From Uloborus plumipes (taxonomy: Eukaryota > Arthropoda > Arachnida > Araneae > Uloboridae), in the NCBI GenBank assembly GCA_038373865.1, contig JAXGGA010002201.1, positions 1 to 64,000 on the forward strand: a stretch of 64,000 nucleotides of DNA, written 5' to 3'. Below are positions 39,928-51,977 of this stretch, piece after piece (the first letter of the stretch is position 1; every line of letters begins with the position of its first letter). The notes under the pieces are model-generated. The model saw nothing but the letters and a program-made list of their open reading frames with translations, ran no database searches and was not told the origin of the DNA. A program made the position numbers and the translations under genes.

Positions 39928-42545
39928 TTCTACTGACCAATATAGGACTTTCAACACTACTGTTCTTTTGTTTTGCTAAGTTTTTCTGCATTACATAACT
40001 CATATAGCTTTCTCAACATAATATGTAGATCATCAAATTATTTTATTCATTCATTACAAGAAATACTCTAAAGCTAGAAAATGATTCTACGGATGCTTTT
40101 AGCAAACGCGTATTCTGATTAATACTTACCAACAACCGGCAACTTAGGTCGAAGATACTAAACCATGCATAAGAGATGAAATATCTAGAGCCCTTACTAT
40201 GTTTCCATTATTCCTAGTTTTCAGCCCCATATTAGAGAACTATCTTTCTGCGTGAAATTACATACCCATGCACAAAGTTAACGAATCATAAGGGAATTTA
40301 AGTTGAGCAGATTTCACATATTGAACATCGCTGTTTCGCACCGAGTAACAAATGGCAGTACTTCGAAGATTCGATTTCCATTTGGTTCATTTGTTAATTA
40401 TAGCTTGGGTTACGCATTTTCTTCTCTTTACTTTATGCAAGCTTTATTTGTTGCAACTAAATTAAATAATAATGTTTAGAAAAATTTCTTTCAATGTGAT
40501 TTGCGTTTCGTCAGAAATAATTTCGAACAATATTTAATGATAGTAGCTGGTAAACAGATTCGAATTGTGTAACATATCTGTTTTTTTTTTTTTTTTTAAT
40601 CACAGCACGATACTTTGCATGAATATGCGAAACAGTGTGTTTTGTGAACATGAAAACTAATTTTTAAAATGTTATACAGAGTTTGAAAAATCCCATAAAA
40701 CATTAATTGAGATTACGTAAGTGCAACAAAAACTTAAGACAAAGTCAGTTGTTAGGGTTGAGATTAAGATATTATCGGTGGACATCGGATATAATAATGT
40801 CACAACGTAAGATAGTAGAAGTAAACTAATATTACAGCTAGTACTTAAGTTGCTTGGGAGCTAAAGGGAACTAAGCTCCTGCACTTATTTTCTGTTTCAT
40901 GAATATTTTAACATTTTCCATGAATTGCAGGCAATTTATGCAAAAATAAATGTTGAGGACTGCAGGGCTCGTTTTAATAGAAATTAAGCCCTGATCACAT
41001 CATTATAGAGAAAGTGAAAATGAAATAAAACACAAAACGTCAGAAAAGAGAGGAAATCGTAACAATTTACAGTTTCAATTGGTTTCTAAACTGCAAGGAG
41101 CCCCTTATTCGCCTATATTCAGCAAAAATCTATAGGAACGCTTTAAATTAAACAGTTGAAGGCATTAAGCGAGTTAACAAATTACTTGGGTCTTAAGTAA
41201 AATGAAAAATGAATTATTTTAAAAAGAATACTTATTTAATCTAATCTACATATACAACTTATGAAGGAAGGAAAGTAAAACCTGCTTAAAGAAAATACAA
41301 CACTGGTAATAGGAGAACTGATAATAGGAGGTAAAAGTTAGAATTCGTTTATATCGTTGGACGATCTTAACTAAAAAAAGTCTCTTAGTATGGTGAGATT
41401 ATATATAAATATAATATAATGATTACAGCATACAACGCCTTAGCATTGTGTACTGCAATCATTGATAGCTACCGATTATCAAAATGCGATATGCTATGCA
41501 TCTGCACAATTACGCATGTTAGAAAATTTTCAATTTTCCATAGCAATGGTAAACCTCTATCATAAAACTTTTTTTCTTTATAATTGCCAAAAAACTAATC
41601 CGCAACTAGTGTTTTACTTATGTTTTTAGCCATCAGTCAGTCCATTTTATACGTTATAAAATCGTTGGTCTAAAGTTCGTGGAGCCAAGTTGTAGCCAAG
41701 TTTTTGTTTCCATGTTAAAAACTACATGAAATAGGTAGCGCGAGGCTAAGGAGAAAATTTATACCATAGATATTTCTAACTCTATAGATTGATATTAGTT
41801 TGAAAGAACTTTTTCATAATTGTTTGTTTGAGGCATTTTAAAGTTCCTTTTTTCTTTGATATATTTTTTTACATGCAAATACTAATCTTATTTAGCAGCA
41901 TAATATCTTCTTTACAGTACACAAAAAGAAACAAAAATACTTTTCTTCCAAGTTCTAACAATAGGATATTTGAAACTGCGTTTTTTTTTTTTTTTTTTCT
42001 TGATCGAATTAGTGCAATTTTTGCGTCTCTTCAGAAAACTTATTTTGCATTTTTTGAGCAAAAGAATGTAAGTCTAGAAAAAGCAAACGAAAAATTACTG
42101 GAATTCTTTTCATGTAAGAAAAAAACGAATGATTTGTTTTGCAAAAAGAATAATGGCTAATACGAAGTCTTAAAAAGGTTCGTATAAAAGATTTGATTTT
42201 GAATAAAATCGCAAGATGCAGTTTTTACATATGTAGCTTTGTAAAAGGCTCTGAAAAAATACGAATATTCCTTTTAAGATTGCATTTTAGTATTCATGAT
42301 TTTTTTTCTCCTAAAACCTAAATCAAGAAAAGAAACTAAGCATTTTTTCATACAAAGATGTAACTAGATTCATTGCAGGCTTTAAACAAGGCTATGCTGC
42401 AAATATATGTGTCTCTTTTTTTTTTACACAAGCAAAACTTTTTCGCCTTTTTTTACTACTAGCAAGTTGAAAACTTTATATGTATTTCCTCTTTTTATTC
42501 TATTTTCCCGTAAAAATTGGAACAAAATTAAAGGAGGTTTGATTC
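39928..42545. other. gene-free AT-rich DNA
   Basis: Contains T runs at about 40581-40598 and 41980-41998. The frame 41828-42160 (110 codons) crosses the second T run and has no domain. No element ends were found. Confidence 0.5.
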
Positions 42546-42681
42546 ATAAAAATATCGCTAAAAGCAAAACATAAATAAAAAAGTCAAAATCGCTTTAATA
42601 ATTTTGAAAATATCGAAAAGAAAAACTGGAAAGTAGAGTTTTGGATTGTCAAAATATGTATTTGTCGGTCTGTTTTGTCTG
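42546..42681. repeat. AAATATCG/(TCTG)-linked dispersed repeat fragment
   Basis: 'aaaaatatcgctaaaag', 'gaaaatatcgaaaag', then 'gttttggattgtc' and 'tgtcggtctgttttgtctgtc' follow the same order as the patch at 15531-15720. I read it as a second, decayed copy of that repeat. Confidence 0.6.
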
Positions 42682-43182
42682 TCGCTCTAGTCACATTAAG
42701 GGAATAGTCTAGTCGAGCATTTTTTGGAAAGAAATACTTATTTCTATGTTCTATCTTTTGATTCTTAGAATTTTGAACAGTTTAATAAAACTTATTAGTG
42801 CCTATATGGAAATTTAAAGCTTGTGAAAACCTTTACGAAAAAACGAATTTGTCTGGACAGAATTAATTTAAAAATAGTTTTTAATGTGTAGCCTTTAAAT
42901 GTAGAAGATGTCCGTAATTTTTTTTTTTTTTTTTGTCGACTTGGTTATTGTAGAAGTATCTTTTGAACGATTCAAACATTTTTATATGATTCCCTTGAAT
43001 AGAAACTCAAATCACCTTACATAAAAAAACAATGAACCTTAAATAGTATTGTTGACGGTGGAAGAGCGAAGAAGGTCCACAAATTCTGTATACATTTGCA
43101 GTTTTTACTTTCAGAAACAAGGGCTTCCCGTAAACTTAGAACTAGTGCAAGTTTGACACACCTTTACACAAATATATATCTT
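42682..43182. other. no feature seen
   Basis: AT-rich spacer with a T run at about 42917-42934. Confidence 0.5.
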
Positions 43183-43404
43183 CACTGCAAAAACAAATAA
43201 TTGTTGTTTTTACAGTATAATACTAGCAGCAGTTTCCAGTTTAAAACTGTAAAATGCACATCAATAAATTGTAAAATTGCTCATTTTAGTGTATTAAACT
43301 GTAAAATTAGCAGCTTTACAGTATATTACTGTGCATTTTACAGTTTTAACTGGAATCTCGGCTGCCAGTATTATACTGTAAAAACAAGTTTATTTTTTGC
43401 AGTA
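43183..43404. mobile_element. short CACTG-ended element, family A copy 4, fully palindromic form
   Basis: This 222-bp copy starts CACTGCAAAAAC and ends TTTTTTGCAGTA. Unlike the other three copies, its two halves are inverted over most of their length: 'acagtataatactagcagc', 'cagtttaaaactgtaaaatg' on the left, and the reverse complement of both at 43320-43385. The spacer has three ACTGTAAAATTAGC-type units. It looks like a snap-back derivative of the family. The flanks are TT on the left and TA on the right, so a target duplication is not clean. Confidence 0.88.
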
Positions 43405-46400
43405 TAAGGTTACAAATTGACTCTTGCATACGGGAAAAAGCTTATTTTGCTCTAGACAAAATTTACCTCCTTATCTTTTATGGGAAAGTAAAATCGTTTA
43501 GTTTTCGATGAAGTTAAAAGATTATCATTAAAATCTGTTTACTAATGCAATGCCATCCCTACATATTGTAAATCTAGCAACTTTATTTGCAATTATTATG
43601 CACAGTTTCATTTATTAATACCTACGCAGTACTATCGTTATATCCAGCTGGCATAGCATTAATTTTTAAACATGTTTAAATAAATCATTTACATTGTTTG
43701 GAAAATTCTTGCGTCGTAATTCACTGTATTGCTTTGATTATCTTTGTTAATAAATCGACGCTTCAAGTAACAGGATATGTTAGGAGAAGATTCCTGAGCT
43801 AAGTTATAAAAATGCCCTCACATGCAAATCTCATTACTCTATAAATTTTGCAACGAATGAGGAGTTGGGGTTATATTTCATCGGGAAATTTGAAGCTATA
43901 TGAATTTATTGCTTAAAATAAGTTTATATGTGCTTTCTTTAAGATATCTTCTTAATATTTTGCTCGGCTTTGGAAATTGACTTTAGAGTGGAACTTTATA
44001 CGACTGGAGAACTTCCTGAGAATAATCGATAATTAAAAAAGTTTAGTTTCACCTGAAAAACTTCTCAAAGTTGCAAGATTTATTTATTTACTAGTAATTC
44101 ATACAACCATAGTAATCGAAATTCAGCTATTATGTTCACGCATCATTGTTGTTAAGTTTGGACTGTTTTTACAGTGTTGAAATTTTGCAGCGATGAAGGT
44201 TGTTTTCCACTGCAGTTCGATATGAGTCATTGCGAAAAAACTCTACAACGGATGTTCTTCAGGGTTTGTGTGTGTGTTGTGTTTTATTATGTATTTATTT
44301 ATTTTTAGTTCGTTTGCTTTTACTTGTTTATTTATTCATTGATTCATTTATTTAATTTTTTATCAATAAATCAGATTTTTTAACGAAATTATTTTTTTTT
44401 ATTTTATTTAAATTGATTTTTTAAACAGACTAATATTATGAATACAATTTTTACATGAATGATATGCCCTATATGTAAACTCTTTTATGGACATTAAAAC
44501 TTAATGCATAGAAAAGATTTCGGAATTGCAATAGGAACCTATGAACGTATGAACAAAGGAAAATGATAGCAGATGCATATTATCTGAAAAAACACGAAGC
44601 ATTTTTAACAGGAAACATACTTTTGATGTATTGAGTACAAGTAGAACTCCAGCCGAATATATTGCATAATAGTTTAATATATTGTTATGAGTTCGTTTTG
44701 TGTTCAGGTATCCTTGTCTTGTAAGACATACGTCTCAGTCCTTTTAAAGTTACTTGGGACATAGCTTACACTGCGTAAACTCTGATCTAACCAACTCATT
44801 AACTGAACTAAGAATTATCTGTGAAGCTATTTCCTATATTCTTGGAATGGAAGAAAACATTGCTATATTTCAGTAAATAGTGTATCTGTTAGATTCAAAA
44901 TATCTACAAGTTTGACGACATTTGGAAATTTCTTGATAAAGTTTGAGCCAAAATTAAGTCACCAAAACTGAAGCGAGTTTGTCAATATCTCACTGACTTA
45001 CACAACACGAAAACAAAATCTTGCAGGCAAAGCTTGAAAAAGCTAAGGTAATTATCAAAGTAAATTAATACTAAATTTTTATAAAAAAGTTGCAATAAAC
45101 TAAGGCACAGAAAACATAAAATATATATATTCAAAATTTGTAACAATACAATACGGCAGAAGAGTGCTATCAGACAAAAGTGAAATCAAAAATTTTCTCA
45201 TGGAGCACAGAATAAATCGCGCCAACTATGTTGCCTTGTCCGTCACTCGCGCGTTTATGATATTCGGTTCTTATACAATTTTTATTTTTGCAGATTTAAA
45301 CCCTACCTGCGTTTATTTTTTTAATTAATTTATTTTTTTGAACAGATGGGCATCCAAAAGTAAGAACAAAGAACTGTTAAGATGCCTTTTGCCCACCTCA
45401 GGAAATTCTGTCCGAAAAAAGTTAACAAAAACTATTCCGTATGCATGAATAAAGAAGCAAGTATGTTTCCTTCAATTAAATCTTAACATCAGAAAGTTTC
45501 TATTATTCTTCATTTTTTAATTTCATTAACTTGTAGAGAACCTGCCGTGCCTGTATTTATTATGTGTTCCTGTTGAGGTACCTTGTATAGTTACAAAGCA
45601 AGTTACAACAGAGAATACCCTAGTACTAAATGCAACAGCAACTATTTGCAAGAAGTCCTTTGGAAACAAATCTCTCAAAATATGTTGCACAAATAAAAAA
45701 TACTTTTCCCTCACACCAAACTTTCCAAAATACAAAATATCATCTACATTTGCGTCTTCAAAAAATACTGCATTCAAATATTTGCAATTCCTTAGTAACT
45801 CATTGTTCATCCGAATGACAAAGTCGATTTTCAAATAAAAGTCATAAATTTACTCTGACTTTTATTCTGCGTTTGGGAAAGCGCATTCTTAACAAACATA
45901 GCAAGAAAACTGCGGTTTATTTATGCATATATTTATTAAATCCCTTCTGTATTCCTGTAGCGTATTTATTATTGGAAAGGAATTCTCTCAAGACGGTACG
46001 TTGAATTTTTCTTGATTTTTACGCTCTTTACGCTCTTTGCGTTCTAGTGGTATAGGCATTTAAAGTTACCAATTGTTTGTTGAGTTTCCTGGTAATTTTA
46101 AAGAAGTGTATTTTTAGCCCTGCAGCGCTTAGTTCTTTCAACTATGTATTTTGAATTTTCTTCGTAATGTATGGACGGTACTTTAAAATAAAGCTTATCA
46201 CTCTTGTCTCGCAAACTTTTCTAAAAAATATGATTGTATTCTTACAATTTTTGATATTGTAGGAGGTATTTTTGATTTATTAATTTTTAAATAATTATAG
46301 CGACATAGTGCGAAAATATTTTCTTGAAAGTACAACACTGGAAACTGATAAGGTATTTTCCGAAACTGATACATCCCTGTTTATACGGGTATAAAATTAA

Positions 46401-47370
46401 GAAAATGTGTTCGAGAAATAAAAGTTGAGTACATTGTTTGTAACTAAGGACATAAATTGAATTGTTTATTTTAAAAACAAGTCAAGTGCCAAGTTCGGAA
46501 ATTTAAAAAAAGGCATTTTTATCATAATATGAAATTTTTTATACTGGTATAAGGACGACGGTTCTTTAAACTTTATACATTTAAGTAGGGAAAAAAGGTA
46601 TGGTAATGAATCGGAAAGATGACGAATTTTGATTTTCTGTAATTCTTCATTAATATCAACATCTATAGCTAATTCTTTCACCCGAATGAACTCATATTTT
46701 TAAAGTATCGTTTCTCTTTCTTAATGTGTATTTCCAGCTGTTCGTCAACTTATACTTCTATCTTCGTCATTTACCGTATAGGTGGAGTAATATAACGAAT
46801 GATGCTTTTTATTTTTGATGACGTAATTGTTTTCAATACTTCAACAGGAGATAGCTAGAGTTTAAATTTTTTAAACTAAAAGTTTTGAGCTAAAGTTTCA
46901 AATTTTCAATTCACATCCGAGAGAGAGAGAGAAAATTTTGAAGCTTAATATCATCCCACTTTTCCCAATATTTTTTTTTCAGAATTAGCGCTAAACAATT
47001 TAATATTATGAGGTTTTTTTTTCTTCTGGAATTAGCAGTTTTGGCGTCTGAATGGTTTCTGAAATAAAGGATTCAATTCAGGTTAATTGTTCCATTATAG
47101 TTATTATTATTGCTATTATATTATACATGTACTGTCCATTTTATTTCAACACTTTTTTTTTTTGAAAACAGCAAAACAACAATAAAAATTAATGCACTTC
47201 ATCTTTCAGAGTTGATTTTAAAAGCTTTCGTATATTCATGAAAAGGGTAAAAGTCCCTAATTTATCTTACCAATGCCCGCCTCGGGAAGACATTTAACCG
47301 TAAACGGAAAACCATGTTCAAGTTGTTCAGAAATTTCTGTCCATAATCCTTATTGCTTGATTTACATGTT
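43405..47370. other. gene-free AT-rich DNA
   Basis: Contains T-rich tracts at about 44285-44425, GT repeats near 44269-44281 and a short GA repeat near 46920-46933. The 102-codon minus-strand frame at 45526-45834 and its plus-strand mirror have no recognised domain. No gene supported. Confidence 0.5.
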
Positions 47371-47515
47371 CACGTCCTATTAAACAGATTGGCACCCTAA
47401 TATTTCTTAATTAGGCGAAGTAAATAAATTAGCTTAGTTAATGGGCTTGACGTAGAAACTGGATTTGAAACTAATACTTCAGCAGCCGTATTTCCACGTG
47501 CGCGAGCCATTAAAG
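47371..47515 (+). repeat. three-copy dispersed sequence, copy 1
   Basis: Shares with 55591 and 58661, in the same order: 'attaaacagattg', 'ctaatatttcttaatt', 'taaattagctta' and 'aatgg', then a 'gaaact' block. It sits in a less AT-rich patch. No terminal repeats or target duplications are seen, so it is not an obvious transposon. Confidence 0.7.
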
Positions 47516-48402
47516 TCTGATAATTTTGAAGCGTATCATCGTCAGCAAAATTTACAGCACTAAAGATTTATCGTCCAAAGCTATGTGAAGAACTAGAGGC
47601 AAGGTTTAGCTCAACTACATTTCATATATTCATATGCAGATGTAAAGCACAACTGTACGTGTTAGTAACTAAAATCGCATCTCTGATAAAATGCTTAAGT
47701 TATTAATTGCGTTTATTAAATATTGTTTATTTATTTACACTGTTTCCTTTCAGTTTTACTTTTTTTTCATTTCATTCTCTGTTTAGTTTGTTTTATAAAA
47801 GGGACAAAGAAACGAAAGATTTATTTTTTATAATCACGTGCTTTTTCTTCGTTTTATATTAAGGACAGTGTTAAGTGAATTTTTAAGTCGAAATTTCCTT
47901 CAGAAACAAATGGGCTGCTTAGGGAAAAATTGAGCTGTCTCCAATGATTATGTTATGTTAGTAAGCATGGGCATCAAAAAGACCTTTTTTGTGGCATTAG
48001 AATAGTAATCTATCAATTGATACTCCAGAAGTTTTTTTCTTTGTTCATCAGAGAATTCATTACTAGTAATGCCTTTACTTTTTTTTTATTTTATTTTTAA
48101 TCTATCGTCTATACTGAGCTTAATAGTGTCTTTTAAATATTTGTACCACTTTTCCTTGCGTAGGAGAATTTCATTACAAGACAGTAATTCAGAATGGATA
48201 GGATCAACCCTAGTTAATCCGACTTCGTTAAGGGAGTTTTTCTCCATCACTTTCGCTAATCTTGGCGGCTATCGATTGTCGATCAACACTGGATTAAAAG
48301 CCCTAGTAATTGCTGTACTTCCACTTTTTTCCCCAGCTTTCTTTCGAGTGATTCTCTTCTATTTAATAATTGCTTGCAAAAATGTTGGGAAAATTGTGCT
48401 AT
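47516..48402. other. no supported gene; small less AT-rich island at 48160-48340
   Basis: The frame 48069-48407 (112 codons) begins in T-rich sequence and ends at the border of the adjacent foldback. Its middle, 48160-48340, is more balanced in composition and unique-looking, but no domain or splice context supports a gene. Confidence 0.4.
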
Positions 48403-49012
48403 ATTAAGAGCAAGAATCTGAGAGAGTGTCACGCCTGTGATTCATGACCTCTCAGATTTTTTCCAAAAAATTACCAAATGTTTATTATCTTATTGAAAGA
48501 CCAAATCCAGAATGTTTTGCTCGAAAGTTGAGTTGTTTAGTTTTTATGGACCCCTAAAGTTGAAGGTGCGGCATCAAAAATGAAGCGGATTTTCAAGACA
48601 TGGAAATTGCTGTGAGCCAAAACTCTTACCAGGAACTGTTTAACTCCAATTTTCTTTTTGTATATGGAATATAGAAGGTTGAAACTTTACAAAATGAATG
48701 TTAAATTTGTGCTAAGTTGTTGCCGTAAGGTCAGTGAAGGCCCTCAAAACAGGGCATTTTTGACGTTTTTTAGCGTTTTTGAGGTCCAAAAACAGCTTGT
48801 ACATTTCAGTTGGCACGGCAAAAGTAGTGTCGTTTGAAAGACCAGTGTAAGCACTTTAAAATAATGTATAAATAACCGAGGAAAGTTCAACGTGCTTTTA
48901 GTTGCGTAAGGCCGAAATATGAAAAATGTCCTATTTTACCGATATTCAAACGGTCGTAACTTCCTCTGCCAACAACATATTGAAATATTTTTTTCGCCAA
49001 TGTCATACTATA

Positions 49013-49161
49013 TTCTTTGTCTTAACAGAACAGTTGAGTCCTTTGAGGCGAAATGTGAAAAAATTTTTACAAAAAATTTATTTTTTTCTGTGCATTTTTT
49101 GTGAAAAATTTTTTCACATTTCGCCTCAAAGGACTCAACTAGTTCTGATTAAGTACAAAGA
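49013..49161. repeat. central hairpin of the foldback
   Basis: 'gttgagtcctttgaggcg' at 49033-49050 pairs with 'cgcctcaaaggactcaac' at 49122-49139. Pairing extends outward to TTCTTTGT/ACAAAGAA and inward to AAAATTTTT/AAAAATTTTT, leaving a loop of about 35 bases. This is the point after which the sequence becomes anomalous on the right. Confidence 0.9.
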
Positions 49162-49162
49162 A

Positions 49163-49182
49163 AAAAATAAAAATAAAGAAAA

Positions 49183-49238
<56 letters not shown>

Positions 49239-49255
49239 ATATAAAAAAAAAAAAA

Positions 49256-49295
<40 letters not shown>

Positions 49296-51415
49296 AAAAA
49301 AAAAAAAAAAAAAAATAAAAAAAAAAAAAAAAAAAAAAAAAATAAAAAAAAAAAAAAAAAAAAATAAAAAAATATAAAAATTAAAAAAAACCCTCCGCCA
49401 GTCACTCATCACTCCCACCCTCTCCACCCCCGACCTCCACTGCCCCGCCCCCCATCCCCCGCCCCCTGCCCCCCCCATATCCCCCTACAAAAGACCCCCC
49501 CTCCCCCAATACCAAACCCCATCGCCATAACCTCCCCCCGTCTGCGCACACCCCGCCTCCCCCCCTCTATCCACACTCCTCCCATCCCCTTCCAGACGGA
49601 TACCTCCTTACAACAACCCCCCCACCGCTCGGCCTCCACCCAACCCACCACCCCCCCCTCACCCCCCCCCCGCCAACACCCATCCCCCTCCCCCACCCAT
49701 CCCCCCCCATTCCTCCCCCACCCCATAAGACGCACGAATAACGATATAGCTGAAGCACGCCGCACCCCCACCTCCCAAATCGCATGCAACTCACGGTGGG
49801 ATGTGAGAGATAGGTCCTAACCCCTCCACCTATCCTACACATGAATCCTCTCCCCCCAACCCCCCTTGACACCCTCCGTCAGCATCCCCCAGCCAACCGC
49901 CCCCTCGGCAACAGTCATGACCACAATTCCACTCTCCCCTCGTGGGTTGGGGAGGGGGGTGGGGGGTGGGTGGCCCGCGTATATAAATGCCAATTTCCCG
50001 CCCCCCGCCCCCTACCACCTCCCAATTCATCCCCCCCGCCCCCACCCACAATCACCCTCCCATATCCCCCACTCCCCAATCACCCAACACAATTGTGTGT
50101 GATTCCCCGCACACCTCGCCGTCCGCACCCGGAAGGTAGAGTAGAGGGGGGGGGGGGGGGTGGGAGGGAGTGGTTGTGTTTGACGCCTACCCCGCACCCC
50201 CCCACCCACCGCCACCCTAGAAATCTTCCTGTTCAGATCACTTCGCGTACCCACACACACACACACATCTACCCTAATTCCCCACCCACCCCCACACTCC
50301 ACCTACCATACCGCCACTACTCACACCCGACTCCAACCTCCCCCACAGGATCATGCTAAATTTTTCCCCAACACGCTCCCCTCGCCCGCAACCAAGCGCT
50401 ATTGTCCCTCACTCCCTACCGCCTCCCTGTGTGCGCCACCCCTCTCCACCACCCAACAAAGATACGGCATAACCTCCCCCCAAACCAAAGCCATCACATC
50501 CCACCCCGACCTCGTCCTCCACATCGCCCCCTCCAAATCCATATCGTCCGCAATAATGATATATCATACCCACCTTCCCAACCCCCCGCACTCCTCCCCA
50601 AACTCCCGCCCCCCCCCCGTGCTGTGTGTTCCCCCCCGCCCACACTCTCACCCCAGAGCGCCCGACTCCCTTCCTACACACCCCCCCCGACCCCACAACT
50701 CCCACGACCACCCAGACCCTCCCACCCCTGTGTGCCCCCTACATTCCGAGTAGCACCCCCCACCTCACAATTCCCGCCCCCCGACTCCCTCCAGGACGAC
50801 CATCACCATCACCCCTCCCATAACCTATTACCCATATACAATTAGTACAAAGTTACGCCACCCGTTGCCCGCCTCACCCCCACACGCCCCTAACACCTCA
50901 ACCACGAGAACTTACCCGTGTTTACCACACCACGGCACCCACCCTCCACTAACACCCACCACACACAAAACCACACACCACCCCCCTCTGCCTACCAGCC
51001 CCGATGCACACCCCCCACTCTAAACCCCGCGCGCCCCGCTCACCATGGCCCCCCCCCACCGCCCGCCCCGCTGCAGTTTTCACCTACCCCCCACCTCCCA
51101 TACTCGACCGGCGTCCCCACTTCCCCACCAGCGCCCAACCCCACCCCCCCCCCCCCTCCGCCCCTCACCCCCACTCCCCCCCCCCCCCCCCCCCCCCCCC
51201 CGCCCCCCCCACCCCCCCCGCCCTCACCCCCGCCCCCACCCCCCACCTCCCCCCCCCCCCACCGCCCCCACCCCCCCCTACCGCCCCGACCCACCGCCCC
51301 CGCACCCACCTCGCCCCCCCCCTCCCCCCCCCCCCCCCCCCCCCCCTCCCCCCCCCCCCCCCCCCCCCCCCCCCAACCCCCCCCGTCCCCCCCCCTCCTC
51401 CCCCCGTCCCCCCCC

Positions 51416-51456
<41 letters not shown>

Positions 51457-51523
51457 ACCCCCCCCCCCCCCCCCACCCACGCCCCCCCCCCCCCCCCCCG
51501 CCACCACCCCACCCCCCCCCGCG

Positions 51524-51554
<31 letters not shown>

Positions 51555-51606
51555 CCGCCCCCCGCTCCTCCACCCCCCCCCCCCCCCCCCCTCCCCCCCC
51601 CCCCCC

Positions 51607-51649
<43 letters not shown>

Positions 51650-51938
51650 ACCCCCCCCCCCACCCACCCCCCCCGCCCCCCCCCCCCCCCGCCCCCACCC
51701 GCCCCCACCCCCCCCCCCCCCCTCCATCGCCCCCCCCCATCACCGCCACCCCCCCCCCCCCGCCCCCCCCCCGCCCCCCCCCCCCCCCCCCCCCCCCCCC
51801 CACCCTGTCCCGCCCCCGCCCCCCCCCCCCCCCCCCGGCCAACCCCCACCCCCCCACACCCCACCCCCCCCCGCCCCCCCCCCCCCCCCCCCCCCCCCCC
51901 GCCCTCCCCCCCCCCCCCCCCCCCCACCCCCCCCCCCC

Positions 51939-51977
<39 letters not shown>

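Noticed and set aside
45526..45834. 102-codon minus-strand frame overlapped by a 62-codon plus-strand frame
   Set aside because: No recognised domain; openness on both strands suggests chance.
49184..49390. Poly(A) as a retrotransposon tail
   Set aside because: No target duplication, no LINE- or SINE-like body, and it leads straight into the C-rich tract inside a foldback arm.
48926..49405. Poly-lysine and poly-phenylalanine frames
   Set aside because: They are direct translations of the A run at 49184-49380.
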